Positions 1 through 7,321 of a DNA stretch of 11,559 nucleotides are shown here, piece after piece (the first letter of the stretch is position 1; every line of letters starts with the position of its first letter). A program made the position numbers and the translations under genes. Below the pieces are notes generated by a model. The model saw nothing but the letters and a program-made list of their open reading frames with translations. It was not told the DNA's origin and did no database searches. The DNA is from an uncultured Roseburia sp. (GTDB lineage Bacteria > Bacillota > Clostridia > Lachnospirales > Lachnospiraceae). The stretch lies in NCBI GenBank assembly GCA_947564765.1, contig CANODN010000040.1, forward strand, positions 1 to 11,559, given 5' to 3'.

Positions 1-1
1 C

Positions 2-421
2 AATGACGGTAAGCTATGGGTGGCTACTCACACAAAACTTTTAAATTCCAGAATGGTTTCCTATCAAGTGACGTCAAAGGGACTGCGTCAGGTGAAAAGC
101 TATCGGATTCCGGATAAGGTTCAGGGGCTTGCATTTGATGAAGAGGGCAGGGTATATATCAGCGCTTCCTATGGAAGAACAAAATCCTCTTATTTAAAGA
201 TTTATGCATCTATTGAGGAGTTGGACAGGAAACCGGGCAGACCGATGATAAAGGTAGAGATGCCGCCTTGTTCGGAAGAGATCGCGCTTACAGAGGAACA
301 GATTTATGTTTTGTTTGAATCTGCAGGAGAAAAATATCTGGAGGGAACAGACGGACGGGGAAAGAGCATAGCTCCTATTGATGAAATACTTGCAATATGG
401 AAGAATTCGGTTTTACAATAA
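2..421 (+). CDS. C-terminal part of a hypothetical beta-propeller-like protein (5' end outside window)
   Basis: The reading frame is open from base 2 to the TAA at 419-421 and begins mid-sequence with NDGKLWVATHT, so the gene starts upstream. A GTG at 20 is in frame, but no ribosome binding site can be judged there and continuity makes it an unlikely start. About 139 residues are visible. Short strand-turn-strand units such as NDGKLWVAT and LAFDEEGRVYISASYGR resemble blades of YncE/NHL/SMP-30-like beta-propellers. No catalytic motif, signal peptide or membrane segment is visible in this fragment. A terminator follows at 453-494, so it is probably not cotranscribed with the sugar operon downstream. 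Function is not recognised; the propeller call is inference from pattern only. Confidence 0.6.
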   Translation, partial: NDGKLWVATHTKLLNSRMVSYQVTSKGLRQVKSYRIPDKVQGLAFDEEGRVYISASYGRTKSSYLKIYASIEELDRKPGRPMIKVEMPPCSEEIALTEEQIYVLFESAGEKYLEGTDGRGKSIAPIDEILAIWKNSVLQ

Positions 422-452
422 GTTTTGAATGATAGAAAATGATACAGGGGAT

Positions 453-494
453 TGTCGGAATATGTGTAAAAACAGCATTTCCGGCATCCTTTTT
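453..494 (+). terminator. Rho-independent terminator after the first gene
   Basis: Bases 453-464 pair with 476-486: TGTCGGAA then ATG on the left arm against CAT then TTCCGGCA on the right. This gives 11 pairs including one G-T wobble, with a single bulged T at 461 and an 11-nt loop. After a short TCC, a run of five T follows at 490-494. It lies 31 nt after the stop codon and separates the first gene from the sugar operon. Confidence 0.7.
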
Positions 495-503
495 GTATTT
501 GTG

Positions 504-517
504 TGAAATCAATTTCA
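504..517. promoter_or_regulatory. Upstream palindrome TGAAATCAATTTCA, cre-like candidate operator
   Basis: TGAAAT and ATTTCA are exact inverted arms around a 2-nt centre (CA). The outer TGAAA...TTTCA pattern is that of CcpA cre sites and many LacI-family operators, but the usual central CG is CA here. It sits about 45 nt upstream of the predicted -35 box. It could be a degenerate cre site for catabolite control or a second site for the LacI-type regulator of this cluster. Binding is inference; the symmetry is seen. Confidence 0.45.
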
Positions 518-562
518 TCATTATGAACAAAAATAGAGGTGAAAAATTATAGAAAATGCCAA

Positions 563-591
563 TTTACAAATGATTTGTAATGGATTATTAT
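563..591 (+). promoter_or_regulatory. Predicted sigma-A promoter of the sucrose-type operon
   Basis: TTTACA (563-568) and TATTAT (586-591) are spaced by 17 nt and each differs from the consensus hexamer by one base. Transcription would begin near 598, leaving a leader of about 40 nt before the start codon at 642. This start site also argues against using the ATG at 603, which would be almost leaderless. It is the only convincing promoter found between the upstream terminator and the cluster. Confidence 0.6.
564..580. promoter_or_regulatory. 17-bp perfect palindromic operator overlapping the promoter
   Basis: TTACAAATGATTTGTAA consists of two exact 8-base inverted arms around one central G. 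It covers most of the -35 box and the first part of the spacer of the predicted promoter, which is the place where a bound repressor would block RNA polymerase. The LacI-family protein encoded at 6338-7321 in the same cluster is the obvious candidate ligand, which would make the cluster autoregulated. The symmetry is seen; the protein partner is inferred. Confidence 0.65.
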
Positions 592-641
592 AAGATCAAC
601 ATATGAAAACGATATCACATATTGTAAAGGAGGTACCGGAA

Positions 642-1598
642 ATGGAACAATATGATGTAACGGCATTAGGAGAATTGTTGATTGATTTTACGGAACACGG
701 AAAGAGTGAACAGGGAAATCCGGTATTGGAGGCGAATCCGGGAGGGGCCCCCTGCAATGTTCTGGCAATGTTAAGCCGCCTGGGAAAGAAGACCGCATTT
801 ATCGGCAAGGTAGGAAAAGATATGTTCGGAGATCAGCTTCAATCAGCTCTTCTGGAAACTGGAATCGATACCACAGGGTTGAAACGGGATGACAAAATTC
901 ATACAACTCTGGCGTTCGTACATACCAGAGAAGACGGCGACAGAGAATTTTCTTTCTGCCGGAATCCCGGAGCAGATGTGATGCTTTCGGAGGAAGACAT
1001 AGAGGAGGATCTGCTGAAAAATTGCAGGATTTTTCATTTTGGCTCCCTTTCTATGACACATGAAATAAGCCGGAATGCGACAAAAAAAGCGATTGCCATT
1101 GCCAAAGCACACGGAGCCATTTTATCCTATGATCCGAATTTAAGAGAGGCTCTTTGGGATGATCTGGAAGAAGCCAGAAAACAGATTTCTTTCGGACTTG
1201 AGAACTGTCATATTCTGAAAATATCGGACAATGAGGTCCAGTGGCTGACGGGAGAAGAGGATTATGACAAAGGCATTCGTTCCATACAGGAAACATACGA
1301 TATTCCATTGATTCTTCTGTCTATGGGAAAAGACGGCAGCAGAGCTTATACAAAAGAGGTCCGGGCAGAGCAGGCGGCATATCTTCAGTCCGGCACTGTA
1401 GAAACAACAGGGGCAGGAGATACCTTCTGCGCATGTGTTTTAAATTATATTTTAGACCATGGCCTGAAAGCGTTTTCCGAAGAAGAGCTTGATGAAATGC
1501 TGCGGTTTGCCAATGCAGCGGCATCGATTGTAACCACCCGAAAAGGGGCGCTTAGGGTAATGCCTCAGAAAGAAGAAATAGAGGCTTTGCTGGGATAA
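642..1598 (+). CDS. Fructokinase, PfkB/ribokinase family
   Basis: This 318-residue cytoplasmic sugar kinase most likely phosphorylates free fructose to fructose-6-phosphate with ATP. The N-terminal segment GELLIDF and the glycine-rich NPGGAPCNVA-like motif (about residues 32-41) contact sugar in this family. The C-terminal signature TGAGDTF carries the anion-hole glycines and catalytic base Asp260. Length is normal for bacterial fructokinases. I chose the ATG at 642 because an AAAGGAGG box lies at 626-633 with 8-nt spacing; an in-frame ATG at 603 would add 13 residues but has no ribosome site and sits almost on the predicted transcription start. It heads the operon, 12 nt before the HAD gene. 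The neighbouring sucrose-family PTS and sucrose-cleaving enzyme homologue favour fructose as substrate. PfkB substrate calls from sequence alone remain uncertain, so another ketose is possible. Confidence 0.88.
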   Translation: MEQYDVTALGELLIDFTEHGKSEQGNPVLEANPGGAPCNVLAMLSRLGKKTAFIGKVGKDMFGDQLQSALLETGIDTTGLKRDDKIHTTLAFVHTREDGDREFSFCRNPGADVMLSEEDIEEDLLKNCRIFHFGSLSMTHEISRNATKKAIAIAKAHGAILSYDPNLREALWDDLEEARKQISFGLENCHILKISDNEVQWLTGEEDYDKGIRSIQETYDIPLILLSMGKDGSRAYTKEVRAEQAAYLQSGTVETTGAGDTFCACVLNYILDHGLKAFSEEELDEMLRFANAAASIVTTRKGALRVMPQKEEIEALLG

Positions 1599-1610
1599 CA
1601 GGAGGTTTGT

Positions 1611-2441
1611 ATGGAGAAAAAAGTGATTTTTCTGGATATCGACGGAACTCTGACAGAGCCAGGAAGCAACGAACCGCCGAAGTCAGCGCTTTTCGCCGTT
1701 CAAAAGGCAAGAGAACGGGGACATTTCGTATTCTTGTGTACGGGAAGGAATTTTAATATGCTCTCTCCCTTACTGGAGTACGAATGGGACGGTTTTGTGG
1801 CAAGTTCCGGCGGTTATATCAAGTGCGGTTCTGAAATTATTTATGACTGCCCCATGAGTGAAAAGCAGAAACAGACGGCAATGGATATTTTAAAGGAAAA
1901 CGGCGTTTTTCGGACAGTAGAGTGCAGAGACGGTTCCTATACAGACGAAGGGTTTAAAGCTTTTTTGAAGGAGCATGCAAAAGACGGCGGCAACAGCGAG
2001 CTGCTGCGCTGGAGAGAACAGATCGAACAAACGCTGAATATCCGGCCGATGCAGGAATACAACGGACAGCCGGTTTATAAAATCGTAATGATGAGTCCCT
2101 CTTATGAACAGTTGAAAGAACCGAAACGTGTTTTGGAAAAGGAATTTGCGTTCTGTATTCAGGATCAGGGGCAGCAGGATTTTATCAACGGGGAAATTGT
2201 CAACCGGGAATTTGACAAAGGCAGAGCAATCGAACGCGTCTGTTCGCATCTTCATCTATCCACAGAGGATGCGGCAGCCATAGGAGACAGCATGAACGAC
2301 AAAGAAATGTTAGAAACGGCAGGTCTTGGTATTTGCATGGAAAACGGCAGCAGACGTTTAAAAGAACTGGCAGACGACATCTGTCCTTCCGTAACGGAAG
2401 ACGGGATTTACCAGGCATTTTTAAAACATCATTTTATTTGA
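1611..2441 (+). CDS. HAD-superfamily (Cof-type, subclass IIB) sugar phosphatase
   Basis: This 276-residue protein has all four HAD motifs. Motif I is FLDIDGT with nucleophile Asp9 and acid/base Asp11, motif II is the CTGR segment near residue 44, the motif III lysine is Lys203 in FDKGRA, and motif IV is GDSMND (residues 225-230). The long insert between motifs II and III is the C2B cap typical of Cof/SupH/YidA proteins, which mostly hydrolyse sugar phosphates. An AGGAGG box at 1600-1605 sits 5 nt before the ATG, and the gene begins 12 nt after the fructokinase. Plant and cyanobacterial sucrose-phosphate phosphatases belong to the same HAD IIB group, so dephosphorylation of sucrose-6-phosphate or another sugar phosphate made by this pathway is a reasonable hypothesis. 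The actual substrate cannot be read from the sequence; a general house-cleaning phosphatase is equally possible. Confidence 0.88.
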   Translation: MEKKVIFLDIDGTLTEPGSNEPPKSALFAVQKARERGHFVFLCTGRNFNMLSPLLEYEWDGFVASSGGYIKCGSEIIYDCPMSEKQKQTAMDILKENGVFRTVECRDGSYTDEGFKAFLKEHAKDGGNSELLRWREQIEQTLNIRPMQEYNGQPVYKIVMMSPSYEQLKEPKRVLEKEFAFCIQDQGQQDFINGEIVNREFDKGRAIERVCSHLHLSTEDAAAIGDSMNDKEMLETAGLGICMENGSRRLKELADDICPSVTEDGIYQAFLKHHFI

Positions 2442-2475
2442 GATTATGTATTATCTATTTATAAAAATAAAGTCA

Positions 2476-2502
2476 GATATCTTGCGGCATCTGCCGGATA
2501 TC
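2476..2502 (+). promoter_or_regulatory. RNA hairpin in the gap before the PTS gene
   Basis: GATATC at 2476-2481 pairs with GATATC at 2497-2502, and inside it CGGC (2485-2488) pairs with GCCG (2493-2496) around an ATCT loop, with TTG bulged on the left. No T-run follows, so it is not a simple intrinsic terminator. It lies in the only long gap inside the cluster (2442-2564) and could act as an RNA processing or stability element, or as part of an attenuator. No BglG/SacY-type RAT sequence was recognised. Role is inference. Confidence 0.45.
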
Positions 2503-2564
2503 CGCGCTGGCACGGTTTCCTGGCCCGTTGCTCGCAGGAATAAAAAACAGGGAGGAGAATTGAT

Positions 2565-4463
2565 ATGGATTATGCAAAATGCGCAAAAGAAATTTTTGAA
2601 ACAGTAGGAGGGCGAAGTAATCTGGTCAGCGCAGCCCACTGTGCGACGAGACTTCGTCTGGTAACGGTAGACAATGGCAAAATTGACATGAAAAAGCTGG
2701 AAAATGTAGACGGCGTAAAAGGGGTTTTCAGCAATAACGGACAGCTGCAGTTGATTATCGGTACCGGAACGGTGAATAAAGTTTATGATGAATTTTTAAA
2801 GGTCAGTGGAATGACGGCAGCTACAAAAGAAGACGTAAAGGCTGCGGCTGCGGCAGGCCAGCCTCTGCCGAAGCGGATGATCAAAGCCCTTGGAGATGTG
2901 TTTGTACCGATTCTTCCGGCCATTGTAGCCTCTGGACTGATGATGGGGCTGGTAGAGGCCCTTGGAAAAGCAATTCCGTCTTTTGCAGGAAGTGACTGGT
3001 ACGGTATCTTAGATTTAATGGCCAATACGGCATTTACATTTCTGCCTGTATTAATCGCAGTATCTGCAACCAGAGTGTTCGGCGGCAATATTTTTCTGGG
3101 TGCAGTCATCGGTATGATTATGATTCATCCCAGTTTAATCAATGCATGGTCGGTAGGCTCTATGGACGCCTCTGAAATTCCGGTATGGCATTTGCTTGGA
3201 TTCCCGATCCGTCAGGTAGGCTATCAGGGACATGTGATTCCGGTGGTGATTGCCATATGGCTGATGTGTAAGATCGAAAAATGGCTGCATAAACATGTGC
3301 CGGAAATGATTGATTTGTTTGTAACGCCTTTATGTACGGTACTGGCAACGGCATTTATTACACTGGGACTGATCGGACCGGTATTTTCCATAGCAGAAAA
3401 TTATGTGCTGGATTTTGCGGCATGGATTATTACTGTTGGCCACGGGGTAGGCGCAATGATTATGGGAGCTTTATATCCCCTTACCGTTGTATGCGGTATT
3501 CATCATATGTACAATATTATTGAGGCAGGTATGCTCTCGGCAGAAGGAGGCTTAAACATCTGGATGCCCATTGCCTCTGCAGCCAACTTTGCCCAGGGGG
3601 CGGCGTGTCTGGCAGTAGGCTTAAAAGCAAGAAGCTTAAAAACAAAATCCGTAGCGATTCCTTCTTCCTTATCGGCAGCTCTTGGAATTACGGAACCGGC
3701 GATCTTCGGCGTGAACTTAAGATTTACCAGACCTCTTGCCTGCGGTATGGCTGGCGGCGCTGTGGGCGCATTGTTAGGCTCCATATTCCATATCGGAGCA
3801 ACCTCTTACGGTGTGACAGGCATTCCCGGATTTTTGACAACGCTGGATTATACACTGCAGTATGCCATTGTACTGATCGTTGCTTTTGCGGTTTCCTTTG
3901 CACTGACCTGGTTTACCTGGAAAGAAGAAACAGACGAAACATCTTCCAAAGAGTCTGAAGAAATCCAGACACAGAAGGATGCGGCATCTGATCCGTCAGC
4001 ATCCGCTGTAGAAGAAAAAGCGTTATTTGCTCCGGTAAAAGGAAATGTGATAAGCAGAGAAGAAATTCCCGACGCCACCTTTGCCTCAGGGGTTTTAGGT
4101 GACGGCGTTGGAATTGAACCGGAAGAAGGCGTGGTTGTTGCGCCCTTTGACGGAGAAATTTCTACAATTGCAGAAACACGCCATGCAGTAGGCGTAAGCG
4201 GTCCCTGTGGTATGGAGGTTTTGATTCATGTGGGAATTGACACCGTTGCAATGAAGGGTGACGGATTTGAAGTATTTGTCTCCGACGGAGAGAAGGTAAA
4301 AGCAGGACAGAAGCTTTTGGCCTTTGATATTTCCAAAATCAAGGAGGCGGGATACAGCGCCACAACAGCAGTGCTTTTGACAAACAGCGAGGAATATCCG
4401 GATTTTCAAATCGTGAAAACGGGACAGACAAATACTATGGAAAAAATCTTTCAAATAGGATAA
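2565..4463 (+). CDS. PTS sucrose-family permease, fused EIIBCA
   Basis: This 632-residue membrane permease should import and phosphorylate a sugar using phosphate from HPr. The EIIB domain (about 1-85) has the AAHCATRLRL motif with phospho-acceptor Cys26 and an IGTGTVNKVYDE segment typical of the sucrose/trehalose branch. The EIIC domain (about 105-455) is a run of hydrophobic helices with the GITEPAIFG substrate motif at 374-382. An acidic Ser/Glu-rich linker (about 455-485) leads to a glucose-type EIIA domain (486 to the end) with His540 and phospho-acceptor His555 in LIHVGIDT. The domain order is complete, so no separate EIIA is needed. A GGGAGGAG box at 2550-2557 fixes the ATG. Adjacent fructokinase and GH13_4 genes favour sucrose, delivered as glucose-6-phosphorylated sucrose. 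Trehalose or a beta-glucoside cannot be excluded from sequence alone. Confidence 0.9.
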   Translation: MDYAKCAKEIFETVGGRSNLVSAAHCATRLRLVTVDNGKIDMKKLENVDGVKGVFSNNGQLQLIIGTGTVNKVYDEFLKVSGMTAATKEDVKAAAAAGQPLPKRMIKALGDVFVPILPAIVASGLMMGLVEALGKAIPSFAGSDWYGILDLMANTAFTFLPVLIAVSATRVFGGNIFLGAVIGMIMIHPSLINAWSVGSMDASEIPVWHLLGFPIRQVGYQGHVIPVVIAIWLMCKIEKWLHKHVPEMIDLFVTPLCTVLATAFITLGLIGPVFSIAENYVLDFAAWIITVGHGVGAMIMGALYPLTVVCGIHHMYNIIEAGMLSAEGGLNIWMPIASAANFAQGAACLAVGLKARSLKTKSVAIPSSLSAALGITEPAIFGVNLRFTRPLACGMAGGAVGALLGSIFHIGATSYGVTGIPGFLTTLDYTLQYAIVLIVAFAVSFALTWFTWKEETDETSSKESEEIQTQKDAASDPSASAVEEKALFAPVKGNVISREEIPDATFASGVLGDGVGIEPEEGVVVAPFDGEISTIAETRHAVGVSGPCGMEVLIHVGIDTVAMKGDGFEVFVSDGEKVKAGQKLLAFDISKIKEAGYSATTAVLLTNSEEYPDFQIVKTGQTNTMEKIFQIG

Positions 4464-4478
4464 TATGAAGGTGGCAAT

Positions 4479-6332
4479 ATGAAAAAAACAGAACAAAACA
4501 AGACAATCGAATGCTTTGAACAAAGGATGGCAAAACATCATGATGAGCTCCGCTGGCTTTATATGGAGTTGTATGGAAATGATTCTATGTTTGCAGAATT
4601 GTGTGACCAGCTTTACCGGTTTTATCTGGAGCGAAATAACGACTTGAAAGAGATCGATGTATACCGTGAAGAACATCCCGACTGGTATAAGAACAATGAC
4701 CTTCTTGGCATGATGCTGTATATCGATCAGTTTGCCAAAGATCTCAATGGGGTAAGGTCTAAATTAAATTACATCAGAAAGTGCAATGTAAATTATATTC
4801 ACTTAATGCCATTTCTTCAGTCACCCAAAGGGCGCTCCGACGGCGGCTACGCCGTGTCCGATTTTCGGACCGTGCAAAAAGAGCTTGGCACTATGGAGGA
4901 TCTGGAAAAGCTGACGGCTGCCTGCCACAAAAAGGGCATGTATGTCTGTATGGATTTTGTGATGAACCATACTTCAGAGGATCACGAATGGGCGAAACGG
5001 GCGCGGGCAGGAGAGGGAGAATATATGAGCCGGTATTTTTTCTTCCGGGATCATACGATTCCCGCTATGTATGAAAAAACGGTTCCTCAGGTATTTCCCA
5101 CAACGGCTCCCGGCAATTTTACCTGGTTAGAAGACGCAGGACATTTTGTCATGACCAGCTTTTATCCTTACCAGTGGGATTTGAATTACAAAAATCCGAG
5201 AGTGTTTAATGAAATGCTCTATCACCTTTTGTATCTGGCCAACAGAGGAATTGATATTATCCGCCTGGATGCGGTTCCCTATATCTGGAAGGAGCTTAAT
5301 ACCCAGTGCCGGAATCTTCCCCAGGTGCATACGATTGTGCGCATGATGCGTATGATTTGTGAAATTGTATGTCCCAGTGTTTTGCTTTTGGGAGAGGTTG
5401 TCATGGAGCCGGAGAAGGTGGTGCCTTATTTTGGAACGGTGGAGAAACCGGAATGCCATATGCTTTATAACGTTACGACTATGGCGACCACCTGGCATAC
5501 GGTGGCAACCGGAAATACCAGACTTTTGAAAGAACAGCTGGATACCCTGCATTCTCTGCCGAAGGAATATGTATTTTTGAATTATCTTCGGTGTCATGAC
5601 GATATCGGCTGGGGACTGGATTATGCCTCGTTGCAAAAAGAGAATATGGAAGAGCGGGCGCACAAAAAATATCTGAATGATTATTTTCAGGGATATGTGG
5701 AAGGCAGCAGCAGCCGGGGGGAGCTGTACAATTCAGATCCGTCCAGCGGAGATGCAAGGTTCTGCGGAACGACAGCCTCCATGTGCGGCGTGGAAAAAGC
5801 AGGATTTGAGCAGAATGCGGAAGATATGAATCTGGCAATTCAGTTGGATTTGATGCTCCATGCCTATATGTTTATGCAGTCCGGCATTCCGGTGATTTAC
5901 AGCGGAGATGAGATTGGCCAGGTCAATGATTATTCCTATAAAGAAGATCCCGAAAAGGCGGCGGATTCCAGGTATCTGCACCGGGGAGCGATGAATTGGG
6001 AACGGGCGGAGAACATTTCCAGGAAGAATACGGTGGAGCATGCCATGTTTGAAGGATTGGACAGACTGGAAAAAATCCGGAAAACAGAAAAGGTGTTTGT
6101 TTCCGATGCAGACACCTGGACAATGGATACCGGAGATTCTTCCGTGTTGGGAATCGGAAGATATGTTCCGGGGGAAAAGCTGATTGGATTGTTTAATTTC
6201 AGTAAAGTTGAAAAAACAGTCGTTTTGCAGGAAACAGAGGAATACAAAGAGCTGATTACCGGAGAAAAGATGCATACGGGCAACATACATCTTCCTGCAT
6301 ATGGATTTGTCTATCTGAAAAAGAAGGGATAA
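4479..6332 (+). CDS. Amylosucrase-like glycoside hydrolase, GH13 subfamily 4
   Basis: This 617-residue protein has the amylosucrase plan: an alpha-helical N-terminal domain (about 1-85), a (beta/alpha)8 barrel and a C-terminal beta domain. Compared from memory with Neisseria polysaccharea amylosucrase, the nucleophile is Asp264 (RLDAVPYIWK), the acid/base Glu306 and the third carboxylate Asp374 (CHDDIGW). His164 and Arg262 are also kept. Asp121 and Arg498 match the pair that closes the -1 pocket, and Asp375 and Arg427 match the pair that holds the fructosyl group. Loop residues differ: Pro203 replaces Arg226, Lys396 Arg415 and Asp401 Arg420. No signal peptide is visible, so it acts in the cytoplasm. 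It starts 15 nt after the PTS gene with AAGGTGG at 4468-4474. Family activities include glucan synthesis from sucrose and sucrose hydrolysis; which applies here, and whether the donor is phosphorylated, is not determined. Confidence 0.87.
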   Translation: MKKTEQNKTIECFEQRMAKHHDELRWLYMELYGNDSMFAELCDQLYRFYLERNNDLKEIDVYREEHPDWYKNNDLLGMMLYIDQFAKDLNGVRSKLNYIRKCNVNYIHLMPFLQSPKGRSDGGYAVSDFRTVQKELGTMEDLEKLTAACHKKGMYVCMDFVMNHTSEDHEWAKRARAGEGEYMSRYFFFRDHTIPAMYEKTVPQVFPTTAPGNFTWLEDAGHFVMTSFYPYQWDLNYKNPRVFNEMLYHLLYLANRGIDIIRLDAVPYIWKELNTQCRNLPQVHTIVRMMRMICEIVCPSVLLLGEVVMEPEKVVPYFGTVEKPECHMLYNVTTMATTWHTVATGNTRLLKEQLDTLHSLPKEYVFLNYLRCHDDIGWGLDYASLQKENMEERAHKKYLNDYFQGYVEGSSSRGELYNSDPSSGDARFCGTTASMCGVEKAGFEQNAEDMNLAIQLDLMLHAYMFMQSGIPVIYSGDEIGQVNDYSYKEDPEKAADSRYLHRGAMNWERAENISRKNTVEHAMFEGLDRLEKIRKTEKVFVSDADTWTMDTGDSSVLGIGRYVPGEKLIGLFNFSKVEKTVVLQETEEYKELITGEKMHTGNIHLPAYGFVYLKKKG

Positions 6333-6337
6333 GGAAC

Positions 6338-7321
6338 ATGAACGTATCGGAAATTGCAAAATTAGCAGGCGTATCACCGGCAACCGTTTCCAGATATTTT
6401 AATAACGGTTATCTGTCCGAAGAAAAGCGAAAGGCAATTCAAAAGGTGGTGGAGGAAACCGGATACCGGCCTTCCATGCAGGCGCAGACGCTTAGGACAA
6501 AGAAAACAAAAATGATCGGCGTTGTTGTGCCGAAAATTGCATCGGCCTCCATTGGAAAAGTGGTAGAAGGGATTTTATCGGTATTAAATGCCAAAGGCTA
6601 TCAGATGCTTTTGGCTGTAACCCAGAACAATCCCCAGAAAGAGCTGGAGTATCTGGATGCATTTAACGGCAGACAGGTAGACGGCGTCATTCTTGTAGCA
6701 ACGGTATTTACCCCGGAGCATAAACGCCTGCTGAAAAAGCTTTCTGTACCGGTTGTAATCATAGGGCAGCAGTTTGACGGATATTGCTGTGTCTTTCATG
6801 ATGATTATCACGCTTCCTATGATCTTACCAAATACATTCTGGAAAAAGGCAGGACGCATCTTGGATATATTTCTGCAATACAAAAGGATAAGGCGGTAGG
6901 AGAAGAGCGGTACAAGGGCTATTTGGATGCAGTCTGTTATATGGGTAGAGAAGAATTGGCAAAGCGTTTTGTAACAGCCTCTTTTACCGTTGCCTCCGGA
7001 TATGAAAAGGCGAAAGAGCTGTTGGAGCAGTATAGCGATCTGGATGCGGTTATTTGCGCAACGGATTCTATGGCGGCAGGGGCGATACAGTATTTGAACG
7101 AATGCGGTATCAGTGTTCCGGAACAGATTTTGGTAGCAGGTCAGGGAGATTCGGATATTGCCAGGGTGACTTCGCCGCCGTTTCTTACGGTTCATTATTC
7201 TTATGAAAAAAGCGGAGAGATTGCGGTGGAAATGTTGATGAAATGTCTGGATGAGGAAGAGAAGACGATTCAGGAGGTTAAGCTGGGGTATTCTATTGTG
7301 GAGGGAGGAAACGTTGTATGA
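6338..7321 (+). CDS. LacI-family transcriptional regulator of the sugar operon
   Basis: This 327-residue regulator has a LacI-type helix-turn-helix at residues 2-24 (VSEIAKLAGVSPATVSRYFNNG). A hinge helix follows near residues 47-55 with the intercalating leucine in TLRT, then a periplasmic-binding-protein-like effector domain from about MIGVVVP (59) to the end. It starts 5 nt after the GH13_4 stop; AGAAGGG at 6322-6328 is the likely ribosome site. Its position inside the operon means it is transcribed with the genes it probably controls, giving an autoregulatory loop. The candidate operator is the 17-bp palindrome at 564-580, with the 504-517 palindrome as a possible second site. The effector would be a sugar or sugar phosphate from this pathway; sucrose, fructose and their phosphates are candidates. 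It acts like ScrR functionally by context, not by a demonstrated orthology. Confidence 0.9.
   Translation: MNVSEIAKLAGVSPATVSRYFNNGYLSEEKRKAIQKVVEETGYRPSMQAQTLRTKKTKMIGVVVPKIASASIGKVVEGILSVLNAKGYQMLLAVTQNNPQKELEYLDAFNGRQVDGVILVATVFTPEHKRLLKKLSVPVVIIGQQFDGYCCVFHDDYHASYDLTKYILEKGRTHLGYISAIQKDKAVGEERYKGYLDAVCYMGREELAKRFVTASFTVASGYEKAKELLEQYSDLDAVICATDSMAAGAIQYLNECGISVPEQILVAGQGDSDIARVTSPPFLTVHYSYEKSGEIAVEMLMKCLDEEEKTIQEVKLGYSIVEGGNVV

Noticed and set aside
603..641. Alternative upstream start for the fructokinase giving 13 extra residues
   Set aside because: No ribosome binding site precedes it, it sits almost on the predicted transcription start, and the AAAGGAGG at 626-633 clearly serves the ATG at 642.
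4095..4676. 193-residue open frame on the minus strand across the PTS/GH13_4 junction
   Set aside because: It lies antisense to two confidently identified genes, has no recognisable family features, and its composition is that of a complementary-strand shadow.
5733..6383. 216-residue open frame on the minus strand opposite the end of the GH13_4 gene
   Set aside because: Antisense shadow of a conserved coding region containing the Arg498 motif of the amylosucrase-like protein.
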